64,000 nt of DNA from JACJWR01 sp964547485 (lineage in GTDB: Bacteria > Actinomycetota > Actinomycetes > S36-B12 > UBA10799). This document shows, piece after piece, positions 16,801-24,181 of this stretch. Within the stretch, counting starts at the first letter, position 1; each line of letters starts with the position of its first letter. The notes under the pieces are model-generated. The model saw only the letters and a program-made list of their open reading frames with translations. It searched no databases and had not been told where the DNA came from. The DNA lies in NCBI GenBank assembly GCA_964547485.1, contig CAZJNU010000001.1:73882-137881 (forward strand), written 5' to 3'. The position numbers and the translations under genes are program-made.

Positions 16801-17094
16801 TCATGCGTTGACGATTCGTTCCGCCCAGGCTGTAAGCGTCCCGGCCTTCCTGACGAGTGCCTGTGCTTGCTTCACACTAACGAGCGCGACTCCAGAGTGA
16901 CTGTCGTCCTTGGCTGCCAGTACCTCCCTCAGCAGTTTCGCCATCTTGGCGCCATCGGGTGCCACCGTGGCCACGCTGGTGTCGTCGGCGAGGCAAAGCT
17001 CGCTAACCATGACCGCAGCTTGGGCCTGCTTCAACCTGCCCACGGCGTCGGCTCGCGAGCAGGGGCCGGTTCGGACCTTGTCGCTTCGGCTCAT
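16801..17094 (-). CDS. Short HEPN-like partner of the nucleotidyltransferase
   Basis: 97 residues, starting at an ATG that overlaps the nucleotidyltransferase stop as ATGA. The N-terminus (KVRTGPCSRADAVGRLKQAQ) and C-terminus (LAAKDDSHSGVALVSVKQAQALVRKA) match what I recall of actinobacterial HEPN-type proteins of about 140 residues found next to MNT nucleotidyltransferases. The middle helices, which in that family carry AIAASDAICC and an R-x4-6-H catalytic motif, are missing. The gene runs from a short helix straight into DGAKMAKLL. If the recall is right, this is an internally deleted toxin, likely without RNase activity. Confidence 0.55.
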   Translation of the reverse strand: MSRSDKVRTGPCSRADAVGRLKQAQAAVMVSELCLADDTSVATVAPDGAKMAKLLREVLAAKDDSHSGVALVSVKQAQALVRKAGTLTAWAERIVNA

Positions 17095-17678
17095 GTCTGA
17101 CCTTCCAAGACCCTGCTGTCTCCCGTGACAACGAGGAGGTCTTGACCCCAGGCCTCCAAGATGGGTTCCTGAGTGCCCCGCATCCTTCGCACATCTGCGA
17201 GCGATAGCACCACAACATGGCATGAATTCCCTGTCCACCGGCGAACGTTGTCGGACAGCTCGCCGGCCAACTGGGCTGCATCTGTGGCTTGTGTCACGAG
17301 AAGGACGTCAATGTCGCTGTCGGAGTCCCCATCCCGCCGGGCATACGACCCGAACAACCCAAGTAGAAGCGGCTGATCTGGCTGGTCCGCCACATACTCC
17401 CGGAGCCGGTCGAGAAAATCGGTGCGCATACCGGCCAGAGCTAGGACTCCCGGTGCGGCCAGGTGCTCCTGGTTCAAGATGTACCCGCCAGGCACCTGCA
17501 ACACGACGCCTTCGCTTGCAAGGCGGAGAAGGGCTAACCGCACGCCGCTTTTCGATGCGCCAGGAGTCTGGTGCCAGACATCATTGAGGCTCTTCGCGGA
17601 TGTCGAACCGGCGAGAGCCATCAACACACCCCCGTCGAGTGAAGGTATTACCGCTGCAATCGGACTTGAAACGTCCAT
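17091..17678 (-). CDS. MNT-type nucleotidyltransferase with N-terminal winged helix
   Basis: 195 residues. The N-terminal 75 or so look like a winged helix (SLNDVWHQTPGASKSGVRLA then VPGGYILN). The C-terminal half has the minimal nucleotidyltransferase motif LLGLFGSYARRDGDSDSDID (Gly-Ser, then Asp-x-Asp), with a third carboxylate probably in CHVVVLSLADV. In MNT-HEPN toxin-antitoxin systems the nucleotidyltransferase is the antitoxin, AMPylating the HEPN RNase. The fused DNA-binding domain and the tandem repeats upstream suggest autoregulation. Start ATG 17678 follows GGGGGAG by about 4 bp. Confidence 0.8.
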   Translation of the reverse strand: MDVSSPIAAVIPSLDGGVLMALAGSTSAKSLNDVWHQTPGASKSGVRLALLRLASEGVVLQVPGGYILNQEHLAAPGVLALAGMRTDFLDRLREYVADQPDQPLLLGLFGSYARRDGDSDSDIDVLLVTQATDAAQLAGELSDNVRRWTGNSCHVVVLSLADVRRMRGTQEPILEAWGQDLLVVTGDSRVLEGQT

Positions 17679-17713
17679 CACGCTCCCCCCGGTCCTACAT
17701 TGCTCCTCGTTTC

Positions 17714-17749
17714 GTACAGAATAGTGCACACCGTATAGAATAGTGCACG
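17714..17749 (-). promoter_or_regulatory. Two tandem operator-like repeats
   Basis: GTACAGAATAGTGCACA (17714-17730) and GTATAGAATAGTGCACG (17733-17749) are near-identical 17-mers 19 bp apart, 36 bp upstream of the nucleotidyltransferase start. On the minus strand each contains TATTCT, which could act as a -10 element. They are likely binding sites for the winged-helix domain of the gene they precede. The remaining 244 bp to the next gene at 17994 show nothing else clear. Confidence 0.55.
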
Positions 17750-17993
17750 TTGTCGTCACGCTTGACTGCATCAAGTTGGCGCCGCTTGACATTTCACTCT
17801 TCGGGAATCCCTCGGAATCCGGCCAAACCCCCGTCGACTGACCGTATGACCGTGCGGGCACAAATGACACTGGCGTACCGTCTGACCGTGGCCGTGTCCA
17901 AGGTGAAGGCGGGTGCGCGTTGACCGCAGTCGACGACGACGCCGGCCTCCGCAGTGGCCGCGCCCGGTTGCCCACCATTCGCAGGGTGCGCAG

Positions 17994-18935
17994 ATGAGTC
18001 GGACTCTGCCTGAAGTGTTGACGCCCTCGGTGGGCGAACGAGGGCTCGCCTCGGGCGACCACGACAGCGTCGGGGCCGCCACCTTGGCGGCGTGGGATTC
18101 CTTCTTGGTGTCGGCGATGAACCTGGATCCGGACGCCCCGACCAGGGCGGCCGGAATCACCGTCCGAGACCTGCTGACACCGCTCGGCCGCTGGCCCGAC
18201 AGCCGAAGCCTGGCCGGCATCCTCGAGGACGCCGAAACAGGGCGTCGATGGGGACCTGCCGACGAAGCCAGGGCTGCTGCTCTGGTCTCGGCACATCGAG
18301 ACGCTCCGATGGCCGAACTGATGGCTTCGCTCGAATCCGCGCGCGGCGAACTCGCCGACTGGTTGGCCGGGGACGACCGGTGGCCGGTGGGCGAATGGGG
18401 CCTGCGCGAGGCTGCCTCGCCGGTGGGACCGCTGCCGGTGCTGACGCTCATTCACGGGATCTGCTACCAGTTGGCGACCGTCAGCCTCGACCTGCAGCCT
18501 GCCGGCTGCGTCGTCGATGACAACCTGCTGCTACTGGGGCTGGTCGCACTCGTCGACATGATGGGCGCCTTCATCGCGCGGACGGGGACCACTGGTTCGC
18601 TGTCCGCGGTCGGCACCCAGATCATTGTCGGCACCGGCTCCCGGGAGCACGACTGGCGGACGGTGGTGCTGGAAACCTCGGACAGCAGGATGCTGGGGCC
18701 AACGGTGGTGGGCGCCACCGACGTCCTGCTCGCTGTCACGTCCGGCCGGGCCAACGCCGCGAAGCTCTACGCCCGTGGCGAGCTCCGGGTGCACGACCTG
18801 GCCGGGATGGCCTCGTTGCTGCCGGTGTTGGAGCAGGTACCCGGCATTCCGGCGGTGGCCACCTTCGGTCGCGCCGCCACGGTCATCGCCCGCGCGTCGG
18901 ACGTGCTGTCCCGATTCCCGTTCAAACGAGGCTGA
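17994..18935 (+). CDS. DinB/maleylpyruvate isomerase-like protein with SCP2-like C-terminus
   Basis: About 313 residues. The N-terminal half contains a four-helix pattern with AAWDSFLVSAMNLDP, ITVRDLLTPLGRW and LIHGICYQLATVSL, similar to mycothiol-dependent DinB-like proteins. The C-terminal part (VVLETSDSRMLGPTVVGATDVLLAVTSGRANAAKLYARGELRV) resembles the SCP2 sterol-carrier fold often paired with it. The metal-binding His triad cannot be confirmed by eye. The first ATG with sensible codon use is at 17994; upstream residues are Arg-rich shadow. Confidence 0.5.
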   Translation: MSRTLPEVLTPSVGERGLASGDHDSVGAATLAAWDSFLVSAMNLDPDAPTRAAGITVRDLLTPLGRWPDSRSLAGILEDAETGRRWGPADEARAAALVSAHRDAPMAELMASLESARGELADWLAGDDRWPVGEWGLREAASPVGPLPVLTLIHGICYQLATVSLDLQPAGCVVDDNLLLLGLVALVDMMGAFIARTGTTGSLSAVGTQIIVGTGSREHDWRTVVLETSDSRMLGPTVVGATDVLLAVTSGRANAAKLYARGELRVHDLAGMASLLPVLEQVPGIPAVATFGRAATVIARASDVLSRFPFKRG

Positions 18936-19052
18936 TATCAGCTCCCCGGGATCGGATCTGGCCATTGCTGTTGCGTGAGGTACCCCGCGTCGGGTGGACT
19001 AGCGGCACAACGGTCACGACGAGCGTGTGCCAGCTATCGAAACGGAGGAGTG

Positions 19053-19457
19053 TTGTCGACCTCGGAAGCGTCGCAGACACTGGGAGTTCAACCAGGCCGG
19101 GTGGTACAGGAGGTCGGCTGGGATGTTGACTGCGACGATGGACTCCGCACGGCGGTCGCGGCGGCTTGTGAGTCGGACCTACTGGATGAGGACTCCGATG
19201 AGATGGTGGATGTCGTGCTGCTCTGGTGGCGGGATGAAGATGGCGACCTAGTCGACGCACTCGTCGACGCGATCGGCCCCCTCACTGAGAACGGCACGAT
19301 CTGGCTGCTCACCCCGAAGTCCGGGCGGGCTGGCCACGTGGAAGCGGCAGACATCTCCGAGGCGGCCCCGGTGGCGGGACTGCAACAGACCAGCACGATC
19401 AGCGCGGCCCGTGATTGGCAGGGCACGCGCCTTGTCGCTCCGCGAGCCCGGAGATAG
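19053..19457 (+). CDS. DUF3052 family protein
   Basis: About 134 acidic residues. Very typical blocks: LGVQPGRVVQEVGWD, DDGLRTAV, VDVVLLWWRDEDGDLVDALV, GTIWLLTPKSGRAGHVE and AGLQQTSTISAARDWQGTRL. The family is conserved in actinobacteria (Rv2239c type), located near aceE, and of unknown function. GGAGG at 19044-19048 leaves 4 bp to TTG 19053 and only 1 bp to GTG 19050, so TTG is preferred. Confidence 0.88.
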   Translation: MSTSEASQTLGVQPGRVVQEVGWDVDCDDGLRTAVAAACESDLLDEDSDEMVDVVLLWWRDEDGDLVDALVDAIGPLTENGTIWLLTPKSGRAGHVEAADISEAAPVAGLQQTSTISAARDWQGTRLVAPRARR

Positions 19458-19465
19458 GGAGAATC

Positions 19466-20269
19466 ATGGGTAAGCCGATGATGGGCACCAGACGCAGGAT
19501 CACGATTGCGAGCTGGAAGCCACCCCATGAGGGAGTCATCCACGGCACCCTGACCCTCGACGCCACCAAGGTCTTGGACTACATCGAACGGGCCCGCAAC
19601 CTGACGGGTGAACGGGTGACGATCACGTCGTTCATCGGCGCCTGCGTGGGCCGCGCACTTGCATTGGAACCGACCCTGAACGGCCGCATTCATCTGGGGA
19701 AGTACTACCCCTACGACGACGTCAGCCTGTCGTTCCTGGTCCAGATCGACGGTGGCAAGCAACTAGCCCAGGTGCGGGTCAAGGACATCGACCAGATGAC
19801 TCCCGCCGATGTCGCCAAGGAACTGCAAGCCAAAGCCAGCAGCGTCCGCTCCGGCGAAGACGAATCCTTCAAGAAGAGCGCCGACATTGCGAGCAAGCTG
19901 CCCACGCCCATCCTGCGGCGAGTACTGTCCCTCACCGGTTTCGTCACCACCGGGCTGGGGCTGCCGATGGCCGGACAGCCAGCATTCCCGTTCGGGGCCG
20001 CAGTCATCACCAGCGTCGGCATGCTGGGGGTCGATGAGGCCTACGTGCCGCCGACGCCGTTCTGCCGAGTGCCGCTCTATGTCGCGATCGGGGCGATCCG
20101 GGACATGGTGTTCGCGATCGACGGGAAGCCGGAGGTGCGGAAAGGACTGTCGATCACTGCCACCCTGGACCACCGATACGTGGATGGATTCCAAGCGGCG
20201 ACCGTCGCCCGCTCCATCCGGGAATCGTTCGAGGACCCGGATTCGTTGGGGCCGCTGAAGGGCGCCTGA
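19466..20269 (+). CDS. Stand-alone 2-oxoacid dehydrogenase acyltransferase (E2) catalytic domain
   Basis: 267 residues corresponding only to the trimer-forming catalytic domain of E2. It has RITIASWK and TLTLDATKVLDYIE near the N-terminus, the ITSVGMLGVDEAY strand, and the active-site motif DHRYVDGFQAA (His-x3-Asp-Gly). There is no lipoyl domain or peripheral subunit-binding domain, so it cannot be a normal PDH core. It starts 8 bp after DUF3052 with AGGGAG before the ATG, and ends about 107 bp before aceE. A CoA-dependent acyltransferase of unknown substrate is the safest call. Confidence 0.8.
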   Translation: MGKPMMGTRRRITIASWKPPHEGVIHGTLTLDATKVLDYIERARNLTGERVTITSFIGACVGRALALEPTLNGRIHLGKYYPYDDVSLSFLVQIDGGKQLAQVRVKDIDQMTPADVAKELQAKASSVRSGEDESFKKSADIASKLPTPILRRVLSLTGFVTTGLGLPMAGQPAFPFGAAVITSVGMLGVDEAYVPPTPFCRVPLYVAIGAIRDMVFAIDGKPEVRKGLSITATLDHRYVDGFQAATVARSIRESFEDPDSLGPLKGA

Positions 20270-20310
20270 TTCGATCCGGCCCATCCCACCACACACCGTC
20301 GCACCCCTCC

Positions 20311-20360
20311 GCTCATCGCCGCTCATCGCCGATCACCGCCGATCACCGCCGATCATCTCG
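20311..20360 (+). repeat. Five tandem 10-bp repeats upstream of aceE
   Basis: The units read GCTCATCGCC twice, GATCACCGCC twice, then GATCATCTCG. They sit directly before the aceE ribosome-binding site (GAAAGG at 20363). A length-variable spacer or an attenuator element is possible. Confidence 0.8.
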
Positions 20361-20375
20361 CCGAAAGGTCCACCC

Positions 20376-23114
20376 GTGACCGAAGACAGCCACCACCTGC
20401 AACCAGTCGGAATGCCGCATCAGTACGTGGACGTCGATCCGGCGGAGCGAGCCGAATGGCTCGAGTCGTTCGACGCCGTGGTGGACCGGCTGGGACCGGC
20501 CCGTGCTCGGTTCCTGATGCTGGAACTGCAACGCCACGCGGCCGAACTGGACATCGGCGTCCCAGATGTCCGACAGACGGACTACATCAACACCATCAGT
20601 CCGGCACACGAACCCGACTTCCCCGGCGACGAGGTGATCGAAAAGCGAATCCGCGCCTACATTCGCTGGAACGCCGCGATCATGGTCCACCGGGCGCAAC
20701 GCCCCGGTGTCGGCGTCGGTGGGCATATCTCCTCCTACGCATCATCGGCCTCCCTCTACGAGGTCGGCTTCAACCACTTCTTCAAAGGCCCGGCAGCCCC
20801 CGGCGGCGGCGACCAGGTGTTCTTCCAGGGTCACGCCTCGCCAGGGATCTATGCCCGCGCATTCGTGGAGGGCAGACTCAACGAACACAACCTGGACGGC
20901 TTCCGGCAAGAGTTGACCCATCCTGGCGGTGGGTTGCCGTCCTACCCGCACCCGCGACTGATGGGCGGCTTCTGGCAGTTCCCGACGGTCTCGATGGGGC
21001 TGGGTCCGATCGACGCCATCTACCAAGCGAGATTCAACCGGTACCTCCATGACCGCGGTATCAAGGACACCTCCGAACAACACGTCTGGGCTTTCCTCGG
21101 CGACGGTGAGACCGACGAGCCGGAAACGCTCGGCGATATCGCGCTGGCAGCCCGGGAGCGGCTCGACAACCTCACCTTCGTCATCAACTGCAACTTGCAG
21201 CGACTCGACGGCCCGGTGCGCGGCAATGGCAAAATCATCCAGGAGTTGGAGTCGGTCTTCCGCGGCGCCGGCTGGAACGTGATCAAGGTTGTCTGGGGGC
21301 GGAGTTGGGACCCGCTGCTGGCACAGGACGACGAGGGCGCCCTCGTCCAACTCATGAACAACACCCTCGACGGTGACTACCAGACATTCAAGGCAGAGGA
21401 CGGCGCGTTCGTCCGGGAGAACTTCTTCGGCCGTGATCCGCGCACCGCTGCGATGGTGGCCGACTGGTCGGATTCCGATATCTGGCGACTCTCCCGCGGC
21501 GGCCACGACTACCGCAAACTCTACGCGGCCTATCGTTCGGCGATGGAGCACGAGGGCCGCCCGACGGTGATTCTGGCCAAGACAGTCAAGGGCTGGAGCC
21601 TCGGGTCACACTTCGAAGGTCGCAACTCCACCCATCAGATGAAGCACCTGACGGTCGATGATCTGAAGACCTTCCGGGATCGACTGCAGATCGAGATCCC
21701 CGACAGCGAATTGGACCCTCACCTTCCGCCGTACTACTCCCCCGGCCCGGGCCACGAACACTTCGAGTACCTGCGCGAGCGGCGCGCCTCGTTGGGCGGT
21801 TACGTGCCGACCCGCAATCCGATTTCGCGGCCGTTGGAACTGCCCGGTGACGAACCCTACGAGGTGATGACGCGGGGGTCGGGTAAGCAGGAGGTCGCCA
21901 CCACGATGGCGTTCGTCCGGCTGTTGAAGGAACTGCTGAAGGACCCGAACATCGGCCCCAGGCTGGTGCCGATCATCCCGGACGAGGCGCGCACGTTCGG
22001 GATGGACGCGATGTTCCCGGTGCAGAAGATCTACAACCCGGATGGCCAGAAGTACCTGGCTGTGGACCGTGACATGTTCCTGTCCTACAAGGAGAGCACC
22101 ACCGGCCAGATCCTGCATGAGGGCATCAACGAGGCCGGCTCGATGTCGTCCTTCTTGGCCGCCGGCTCCTCCTATTCGACGCATAACGAGCCGATGATCC
22201 CGATCTACATCTTCTATTCGATGTTCGGATTCCAGCGCACCGGCGACCAGTTCTGGGTGGCGATGGACCAGAAGGTTCGGGGCTTCACTATCGGCGCCAC
22301 CGCCGGCCGGACCACTCTGAACGGCGAAGGTCTTCAGCACCAGGATGGCCACTCCCTGCTGATTGCGGCAACGAACCCCACCTGTATCGCCTACGACCCT
22401 GCCTATGCCTACGAACTGACCCATATCGTCAAGGACGGCCTCCGCCGGATGTACGGGCCGGACTCGGAGGACATCTTTTACTACCTGACCGTCTACAACG
22501 AACCGATCGTGCAACCTGCCCAGCCAGCTGACGCCGATATCGAGGGCATTCTGCGCGGTATCCACCTGATTTCGGCGGCCGATCCCGCGGCAGCCGCCGA
22601 CCGACCACGGGCGCAACTGCTGGCCTCCGGCGTAGGTGTTCCGTGGGCCTTGAAGGCGCAGCAACTCCTCGCCGACGAGTGGGGTGTGCACGCCGATGTC
22701 TGGTCAGTGACGAGTTGGAACGAATTGCGGCGCGACGGCCTGTCGGTCGACCGACACAACCTGACCAACCCGGATGCACCGGCCAAAACCGCCTACGTCA
22801 CCACCAAACTGGCCGACCGACCCGGTCCGTTCGTGGCGGTCTCGGACTATCAGCGGGCGGTGCAGGACCTGATCCGGGAATGGGTTCCGGGCCGGTACTA
22901 CACGCTCGGCACAGATGGCTGGGGAATGTCCGACACCCGTGGAGCTTTGCGCCGCCACTTCCTGGTGGACGCGGAGTCGATCGTCGTGCAGACGCTGCAG
23001 GCCCTCGCCGACCGGGGAGAGTACGACCGGGCTGCGGTCGGCACCGCCATCAAGCGCTACCGGCTGTGGGATCCGACAGCGGCAGACGCCGGAAACACCG
23101 AGGGTTCGGGCTGA
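20376..23114 (+). CDS. aceE: Pyruvate dehydrogenase E1 component (homodimeric)
   Basis: Decarboxylates pyruvate and reductively acetylates the lipoyl arm of E2, linking glycolysis to the TCA cycle. 912 residues, the full length of the AceE type. The thiamine-diphosphate motif begins GDGETDEPE (about residue 242) and ends VINCNLQRLDGPVRGN (about 270). Also seen: HASPGIYARAF early, and HEGINEAGSMSSFLAAG and FQRTGDQFWVAMDQ in the second half. GTG start with GAAAGG 7 bp upstream. It is preceded by the decamer repeats. Confidence 0.96.
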   Translation: MTEDSHHLQPVGMPHQYVDVDPAERAEWLESFDAVVDRLGPARARFLMLELQRHAAELDIGVPDVRQTDYINTISPAHEPDFPGDEVIEKRIRAYIRWNAAIMVHRAQRPGVGVGGHISSYASSASLYEVGFNHFFKGPAAPGGGDQVFFQGHASPGIYARAFVEGRLNEHNLDGFRQELTHPGGGLPSYPHPRLMGGFWQFPTVSMGLGPIDAIYQARFNRYLHDRGIKDTSEQHVWAFLGDGETDEPETLGDIALAARERLDNLTFVINCNLQRLDGPVRGNGKIIQELESVFRGAGWNVIKVVWGRSWDPLLAQDDEGALVQLMNNTLDGDYQTFKAEDGAFVRENFFGRDPRTAAMVADWSDSDIWRLSRGGHDYRKLYAAYRSAMEHEGRPTVILAKTVKGWSLGSHFEGRNSTHQMKHLTVDDLKTFRDRLQIEIPDSELDPHLPPYYSPGPGHEHFEYLRERRASLGGYVPTRNPISRPLELPGDEPYEVMTRGSGKQEVATTMAFVRLLKELLKDPNIGPRLVPIIPDEARTFGMDAMFPVQKIYNPDGQKYLAVDRDMFLSYKESTTGQILHEGINEAGSMSSFLAAGSSYSTHNEPMIPIYIFYSMFGFQRTGDQFWVAMDQKVRGFTIGATAGRTTLNGEGLQHQDGHSLLIAATNPTCIAYDPAYAYELTHIVKDGLRRMYGPDSEDIFYYLTVYNEPIVQPAQPADADIEGILRGIHLISAADPAAAADRPRAQLLASGVGVPWALKAQQLLADEWGVHADVWSVTSWNELRRDGLSVDRHNLTNPDAPAKTAYVTTKLADRPGPFVAVSDYQRAVQDLIREWVPGRYYTLGTDGWGMSDTRGALRRHFLVDAESIVVQTLQALADRGEYDRAAVGTAIKRYRLWDPTAADAGNTEGSG

Positions 23115-23157
23115 CCGGCCGACCGGCCGCGAAAGGACCAGCGCGAGCTGGCTGGAC

Positions 23158-23685
23158 TCAGCCGACCTGGTTCAGCCAGCGCACCGGGGCACCATCACCG
23201 GCGTGACGGAAGGGCTCCAACTCGTCATCCCACGGCCGCCCCATCAGCAGTTCCAGTTCGCGCTCCATGTCGAACTCGTCGCCGAGGATGCTGGCTGCCG
23301 CCGACCGGGCGAACATGGCGCGCAACTGCTCCTCGCCCACCATGATGTCGCCGTTGGTGGCTACCGTGGCCCGGAAGATACCGAGCTCAGGGGTGCACGA
23401 GTAGCGCTCGCCATCGGTGCCCGGTGAGGCGTCCTCAGTGACCTCGAACCGTAGCCCCGGGAAGCCTCGAAGCTCACTGGCGATCCGCGCGCCCGTACCC
23501 GCCGGACCGGTCCACGCTGCCTCCGCCCGCAGACTGCCATGCAGCGCAGGTTGAGCGGTGAACTCGAGCGGCAGTGGGCGGCCGAGGACACGCTCCAGCG
23601 CCCACCCCACATGCGCTGACAGCGCCTTGGAGCAGGCATGGACAAACACGACCCCACGGGCCGTTCTCGGCACTACATCGGACAT
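23158..23685 (-). CDS. DUF3145 family protein
   Basis: 175 residues. Blocks typical of this actinobacterial family are GVVFVHACSKALSAHVGWAL, LRFEVTEDASPGTDGERYSC, TPELGIFRATVATNGDIMV and WDDELEPFRHAGDG. It is cytoplasmic, without a signal or membrane segment; its function is unknown. It converges on aceE with 43 bp between the stops. Confidence 0.88.
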   Translation of the reverse strand: MSDVVPRTARGVVFVHACSKALSAHVGWALERVLGRPLPLEFTAQPALHGSLRAEAAWTGPAGTGARIASELRGFPGLRFEVTEDASPGTDGERYSCTPELGIFRATVATNGDIMVGEEQLRAMFARSAAASILGDEFDMERELELLMGRPWDDELEPFRHAGDGAPVRWLNQVG

Positions 23686-23802
23686 ATTCGTCCTCCTCGA
23701 TCAGAAGTCGCCTTCCCCTGCGCTCCTACGAGGTCTATCCTGCCGAGGATTATAGTCACAGCCGTCCCACCAGCACCAGAGGCACCACAGGTCACATCCA
23801 CC

Positions 23803-23924
23803 TCAGTGCACCTCCTCGCCGCTCAACCACTCGACCACAGCTCCAACGTATCCGACCCAACCCCGGTAGCGGATCAGTTCGTCGGAGACACCACGAAGGG
23901 AACCCGCCAGCGCGACCCGTTCGA
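23803..23924 (-). CDS. C-terminal fragment of an unidentified gene at the first gap
   Basis: About 39 codons open to the gap, ending LIRYRGWVGYVGAVVEWLSG with good GC3. The product reads like a real C-terminus but is too short to name. Its start, if the scaffold order is right, lies in the unsequenced stretch. Confidence 0.4.
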
Positions 23925-24024
23925 NNNNNNNNNNNNNNNNNNNNNNNNNNNNNNNNNNNNNNNNNNNNNNNNNNNNNNNNNNNNNNNNNNNNNNNNNNNN
24001 NNNNNNNNNNNNNNNNNNNNNNNN
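23925..24024. other. Assembly gap (100 N)
   Basis: Exactly 100 N, the conventional placeholder for unknown length. Genes either side should not be assumed adjacent. Confidence 0.98.
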
Positions 24025-24181
24025 GGCCGCCGGGTCCCGCTCCGGTGCGTTCGTCCGACCTACCCGCCGGTCACGGACTAGGCTGCCGTCCATTGCCCAA
24101 CACCCTCGACACCCCGACCGCCGGCCATACATGCGCCGACTGACGGGCCATGATCCGGTCGCCCACCACGAGAGGACAGCC

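Noticed and set aside
16673..17749. Integrative element at tRNA-Val
   Set aside because: Apart from the toxin-antitoxin-like pair there is no integrase, and I see no second copy of the tRNA 3' end as an att site.
20311..20360. Short repeats as a CRISPR array
   Set aside because: The 10-bp units are contiguous with no spacers, and no cas genes are present.
21606..22691. 361-codon minus-strand frame inside aceE
   Set aside because: Antisense to conserved AceE sequence; no recognisable features.
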